The notes beneath the pieces were generated by a model. The model worked only from the letters and a program-made list of their open reading frames with translations. It had not been told where the DNA came from and did no database searches. From JBBQSU01 sp038234815 (GTDB taxonomy: Bacteria; Planctomycetota; Phycisphaerae; Tepidisphaerales; Tepidisphaeraceae), in the NCBI GenBank assembly GCA_038234815.1, contig JBBQSU010000077.1, positions 1 through 18,090 of the forward strand: a stretch of DNA of 18,090 bases, given 5' to 3'. The position numbers and the translations under genes are program-made. Of the stretch, positions 15,290 through 18,090 are shown in pieces (the first letter of the stretch is position 1; each line of letters starts with the position of its first letter).

Positions 15290-16303
15290 ATGCCAGAAAC
15301 GGTGACGATTCTCGGGGACGGCGCGATGGCGACGGTGTGTTCGATCCTGCTCAGTCAGCGCGGGCACCACGTGACGTTGTGGGGCGCGTTTGAGGAGTCG
15401 ATCGAACGGCTCGTACAGAACCGTGAAAACGCCCGTCTGCTTCCAGGGGTGAAGATTCCGGCTTCGGTGCAGCTAACGGCCAACGACGCCGAGTGCTTTG
15501 CCGGCGCGTCGCTGGTGTGTTGCGCGATTCCAACCCAGCACATCCGCAGTGTTTTCGAACGGCTGGCCGGGTATTTTCCTGCGGGCGTGCCGGTCGTTTC
15601 GGTGGCCAAGGGCATTGAGATCGACACGTTGCTCCGGCCCACACAGGTGATTGCCGATTGCCTTTCCCGTGGGGGCGCCCGTGGCGTAGCGGTGGCGACA
15701 CTGAGCGGCCCGAACATCGCCGGGGAGATCGCGCGTTATCTGCCAGCGACGGCCGTCGCGGCTTCAGATGATACCGGCCTCGCGGCCCGCGTGCAGGACA
15801 CCTTCAGCACGCAGTGGTATCGGATTTATACCAACACCGATTGTGTGGGCGTGGAGGTCGCCGGGGCGACCAAGAATGTCATCGCCATCGCCGCGGGGAT
15901 CCTCGACGGCCTGTCGGCGGGGAACAACATCAAGGCTGCGCTGCTGACGCGCGGGCTGGTTGAAATCACCCGGCTGGGCCTGGCGATGGGTGCCCAGGAG
16001 GCGACGTTTCATGGCCTGGCCGGCATGGGCGATCTGGTGACGACCTGCGTCAGCCCCGAGGGCCGCAACCGGACGGTGGGCGAGCAGATCGGCAAAGGGC
16101 GGAAAATTGAGGATATTCTGGCCGGCATGGACAGCGTGGCCGAAGGCGTGCCCACCACCCGGGCGGTGATGAAACTGGCCCGGCGGTTTAATGTCGAAAT
16201 GCCCATCACCGAAGCGCTGCACGCGATTTTGTTTGAGGGTAAAGACCCGATCTACGCTTTGACAGACCTGATGACCCGCGAGGCCAAGCCCGAGCGATCG
16301 TGA
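15290..16303 (+). CDS. gpsA: NAD(P)-dependent glycerol-3-phosphate dehydrogenase
   Basis: The 337-residue enzyme reduces dihydroxyacetone phosphate to sn-glycerol-3-phosphate, the backbone for membrane phospholipids, in the cytoplasm. The Rossmann loop is VTILGDGAMA (5-14), a variant of the usual GAGSWG. Next come NRENARLLPGVK (44-55), PVVSVAKGIE with Lys107, LSGPNIAGEIA (138-148, where most relatives have SGPSFA), and EVAGATKNVIAIAAGILDGL (189-208) with the catalytic Lys195. Then come the substrate-binding GNNIKAALLTRGL and TFHGLAGMGDLVTTC, with RN at 259-260. Length and motif order are complete. No close Shine-Dalgarno sequence is seen; AAAGG lies 12 bases from the ATG. It converges with purH over 39 bases. 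The call is secure. Confidence 0.96.
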   Translation: MPETVTILGDGAMATVCSILLSQRGHHVTLWGAFEESIERLVQNRENARLLPGVKIPASVQLTANDAECFAGASLVCCAIPTQHIRSVFERLAGYFPAGVPVVSVAKGIEIDTLLRPTQVIADCLSRGGARGVAVATLSGPNIAGEIARYLPATAVAASDDTGLAARVQDTFSTQWYRIYTNTDCVGVEVAGATKNVIAIAAGILDGLSAGNNIKAALLTRGLVEITRLGLAMGAQEATFHGLAGMGDLVTTCVSPEGRNRTVGEQIGKGRKIEDILAGMDSVAEGVPTTRAVMKLARRFNVEMPITEALHAILFEGKDPIYALTDLMTREAKPERS

Positions 16304-16309
16304 TGCCTT

Positions 16310-16326
16310 GTGGCAAGTTGTGCCAC
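16310..16326. terminator. Short hairpin between convergent gpsA and purH
   Basis: GTGGCA at 16310-16315 pairs with TGCCAC at 16321-16326 around a five-base loop, in the 39-base gap between the two stop codons. The stem is short and lacks a T-run, so it is only a candidate shared terminator. Confidence 0.35.
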
Positions 16327-16342
16327 TGCAGCGTGCTGAAAT

Positions 16343-17947
16343 TCAATGCCTGAAATGTCGTTGGCCGGTCAGGATAAGTGCGGCGTTTTTGGCGTCGCAG
16401 AGATCAATGGTTTCCTGATCTCTAACCGATCCGCCGGGCTGGATAATCGCAGTAACGCCAGCGTTGAGCAGCAGTTCCGGGCCGTCGGGAAAGGGGAAGA
16501 AGGCGTCGCTGGCCGCAGCGGAGTTTTTCGCGCGATCGCCGGCCTTGGCAACAGCAACCCGGGCGGCGTTTACACGGTCCACCTGCCCACCACCGATGCC
16601 GACCGCCGACAGCTCGCGGGCGATGACGATGGCGTTGCTCTTGACGTGCTTGCAGGCCAGCCAGGCGAGTTTGAGATCGACAATTTCGGATCGCGTGGGC
16701 GGACGCTTGCTGACGATTTTCCAACTGGCCTGATCGACGCCGAGGGCATCGCGCTGCTGGATGAGGTATCCGCCAATGATCTTGTGCGACTGCACTTGCC
16801 GGTCGTCGAGGTGATCGGCGCTGGCGGTTTGACCCACTTCGAGGATGCGGACGTTCTTCCAGCGGGATTTGAGCAGATCGAGCGCGCCCTCGTCGTAAGA
16901 CGCTGCGACAATCACTTCCGCAAACCACTTGCCGTCGCCGGCGCTGGTCATGGCCTGCGCGGTGGCCAGATCGACGTTGCCACCCAGCGCCAGCACGCCG
17001 CCAAATGCCGCCAGCGGGTCTCCGGCGTAGGCCCGTTCAAAGGCTTGTGCCAGCGTTGTGCCCGCGCCATAGCCGCAGGGGGTCGCATGTTTAACGATGC
17101 AGGCGCAGTTGGGCGCAAGTTCCTTGACGGCGCTGAGCGCAGCATCGGCATCCAGCAGGTTGATGTAGCTCAGTTCCTTGCCGTGATGCTGGCGGGCGTA
17201 GGCAACGCTCGCTTCGGTCGGCGCCTTTTCTTCGACATACAGCGCGGCCTTCTGATGCGGGTTCTCGCCGTATCGCAGGTCCTGCTTCTTGATTAGTCGC
17301 AGGCGAATTTCGTCCGCGTGCGCGGGAGTGTCCGCCTGACCAAATGCAGGGGCAAGCAGGTAGTCGGCGATTAAGGCGTCATACTCGGCGGTGTGCTGGA
17401 ACGCCCGCTGAGCTTGCTCGAGGCGGACTTTCCCGCAGGACGCGCCGGCGTGTTTCTGCAAATCGGCCAGCACGCCGGCGTAGCGGTCCGGCGAGGTCAC
17501 GACCAGCACGAACCCGTGGTTTTTAGCTGCCGACCGAATCATACTCGGCCCGCCGATGTCGATATTCTCGATCGCCTCGTGCAATGTGACATTCGGCTTG
17601 GCGATGGTGGCCGCAAAGGGATAGAGATTGATGCACACCAGGTCGATCGGCTGGATGTCGTGTTCCTTCATCGCCTGCGCATGGTCGGGATGATCGCGGA
17701 GCGCCAGCAGAGCGCCATGTATTTTCGGATGCAGCGTTTTCACGCGCCCGTCCATCATTTCAGGAAAGCCGGTGATTTGCGATACGTCTGTCACCGGCAA
17801 GCCGAGCGAGCGAAGGAATTTCGCCGTCCCGCCGGTGCTGATGAGTTCCACGCCATATTGGCGGTGCAGCACGCCGGCAAATTCGGCCAGGCCGGTCTTG
17901 TCAGAAACACTTAGTAACGCCCTGCGGATTGGAATCAAATCAGACAT
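16343..17947 (-). CDS. purH: Bifunctional AICAR formyltransferase / IMP cyclohydrolase
   Basis: This 534-residue enzyme performs the last two steps of purine synthesis, formylating AICAR with 10-formyl-tetrahydrofolate and closing the ring to IMP. The N-terminal cyclohydrolase domain (1 to about 200) shows RALLSVSDKTGL, LISTGGTAKFL (35-45), DGRVKTLHPKIHG (66-78) and IENIDIGGPSMIRSAAKN (126-143). The formyltransferase domain begins with DLRYGENPHQKAALY (223-237) and carries the catalytic Lys286-His287 in IVKHATPCGYG. It ends with SDAFFPFPDG and a GGSVRDQETI segment. Length is standard and both active sites look intact. The start ATG at 17947 has AGGG a few bases upstream. It lies 59 bases after the stop of the partial gene at the right edge, so the two may share a transcript. 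Confidence 0.97.
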   Translation of the reverse strand: MSDLIPIRRALLSVSDKTGLAEFAGVLHRQYGVELISTGGTAKFLRSLGLPVTDVSQITGFPEMMDGRVKTLHPKIHGALLALRDHPDHAQAMKEHDIQPIDLVCINLYPFAATIAKPNVTLHEAIENIDIGGPSMIRSAAKNHGFVLVVTSPDRYAGVLADLQKHAGASCGKVRLEQAQRAFQHTAEYDALIADYLLAPAFGQADTPAHADEIRLRLIKKQDLRYGENPHQKAALYVEEKAPTEASVAYARQHHGKELSYINLLDADAALSAVKELAPNCACIVKHATPCGYGAGTTLAQAFERAYAGDPLAAFGGVLALGGNVDLATAQAMTSAGDGKWFAEVIVAASYDEGALDLLKSRWKNVRILEVGQTASADHLDDRQVQSHKIIGGYLIQQRDALGVDQASWKIVSKRPPTRSEIVDLKLAWLACKHVKSNAIVIARELSAVGIGGGQVDRVNAARVAVAKAGDRAKNSAAASDAFFPFPDGPELLLNAGVTAIIQPGGSVRDQETIDLCDAKNAALILTGQRHFRH

Positions 17948-18006
17948 AATGCCCTGAAAAACAAGAGGGAAAAAGATTTAGAATGAGCTGGCCGACGGAG
18001 GTCGTT

Positions 18007-18090
18007 TCACTTGATCTCGATCGACTCGACGAGCATCTCGCGGGTGATGTCGATTTTTTCGTTGCGGATATGCACCTGTGTTTTGACGGC
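18007..18090 (-). CDS. C-terminal end of an unidentified protein, cut by window edge
   Basis: The minus strand is open from the right edge to TGA at 18007-18009 and encodes 27 residues ending EMLVESIEIK, with TQVHIRNEKIDITRE before. The composition is protein-like (alternating charged and hydrophobic residues), and the stop is well placed 59 bases before purH. The piece is too short to assign a family. Confidence 0.5.
   Translation of the reverse strand, partial: AVKTQVHIRNEKIDITREMLVESIEIK

Noticed and set aside
16346..17296. Plus-strand open frame of 316 codons
   Set aside because: Antisense of purH.

Overview
The window looks like chromosomal DNA of a GC-rich bacterium. My best inference is a planctomycete, possibly class Phycisphaerae. 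This rests on the style of the secreted beta-helix protein, the RAYT/REP-like element, the GpsA and RimO sequence variants and the small conserved 79-residue protein. It is a pattern judgement, not a computed placement. No tRNA, rRNA, CRISPR array or phage module was seen.

Layout. Positions 1-2070 are accessory DNA. They hold a REP-associated tyrosine transposase running off the left edge, two copies of its probable REP-like target repeat, and the 3' end of a broken gene with an acidic SSB-like tail (DDDIPF). A solitary PD-(D/E)XK nuclease meets that fragment tail to tail. Next come rimO (ribosomal protein S12 methylthiotransferase), a 566-base stretch without a convincing gene, and a divergent pair of exported proteins (a family of unknown function and a parallel beta-helix protein). 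A 373-base non-coding gap with one hairpin follows.

From 7077 to 12146 all genes lie on the minus strand. In transcription order they are a membrane protein of the UPF0104 / lysylphosphatidylglycerol-synthase type with a large exported insertion, a VOC-fold protein with a duplicated C-terminal domain, a SAM-dependent O-methyltransferase, and a MarR regulator followed 30 bases later by an MFS transporter. The marR promoter carries a TATAAT box set among TTGCCGG repeats, which suggests autoregulation of the marR-MFS pair.

From 12320 the plus strand holds a small conserved protein, a family 2 glycosyltransferase and a polytopic GT-C-like membrane protein whose start overlaps the glycosyltransferase stop (ATGA). 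These last two probably act together on a lipid-linked sugar. A strong hairpin at 14791-14822 separates them from a small exported protein on the minus strand that has a near-consensus promoter. gpsA (plus) and purH (minus) then converge, and the last 84 bases hold the C-terminus of another minus-strand gene just upstream of purH.

The most unusual items are the REP-like repeat fused in frame to a gene remnant, the VOC protein with a tandemly duplicated tail, the UPF0104 protein with its extra exported domain, and the repeat-framed marR promoter. I found no clearly new multi-gene system. All family assignments come from reading motifs by eye; no database search was run.
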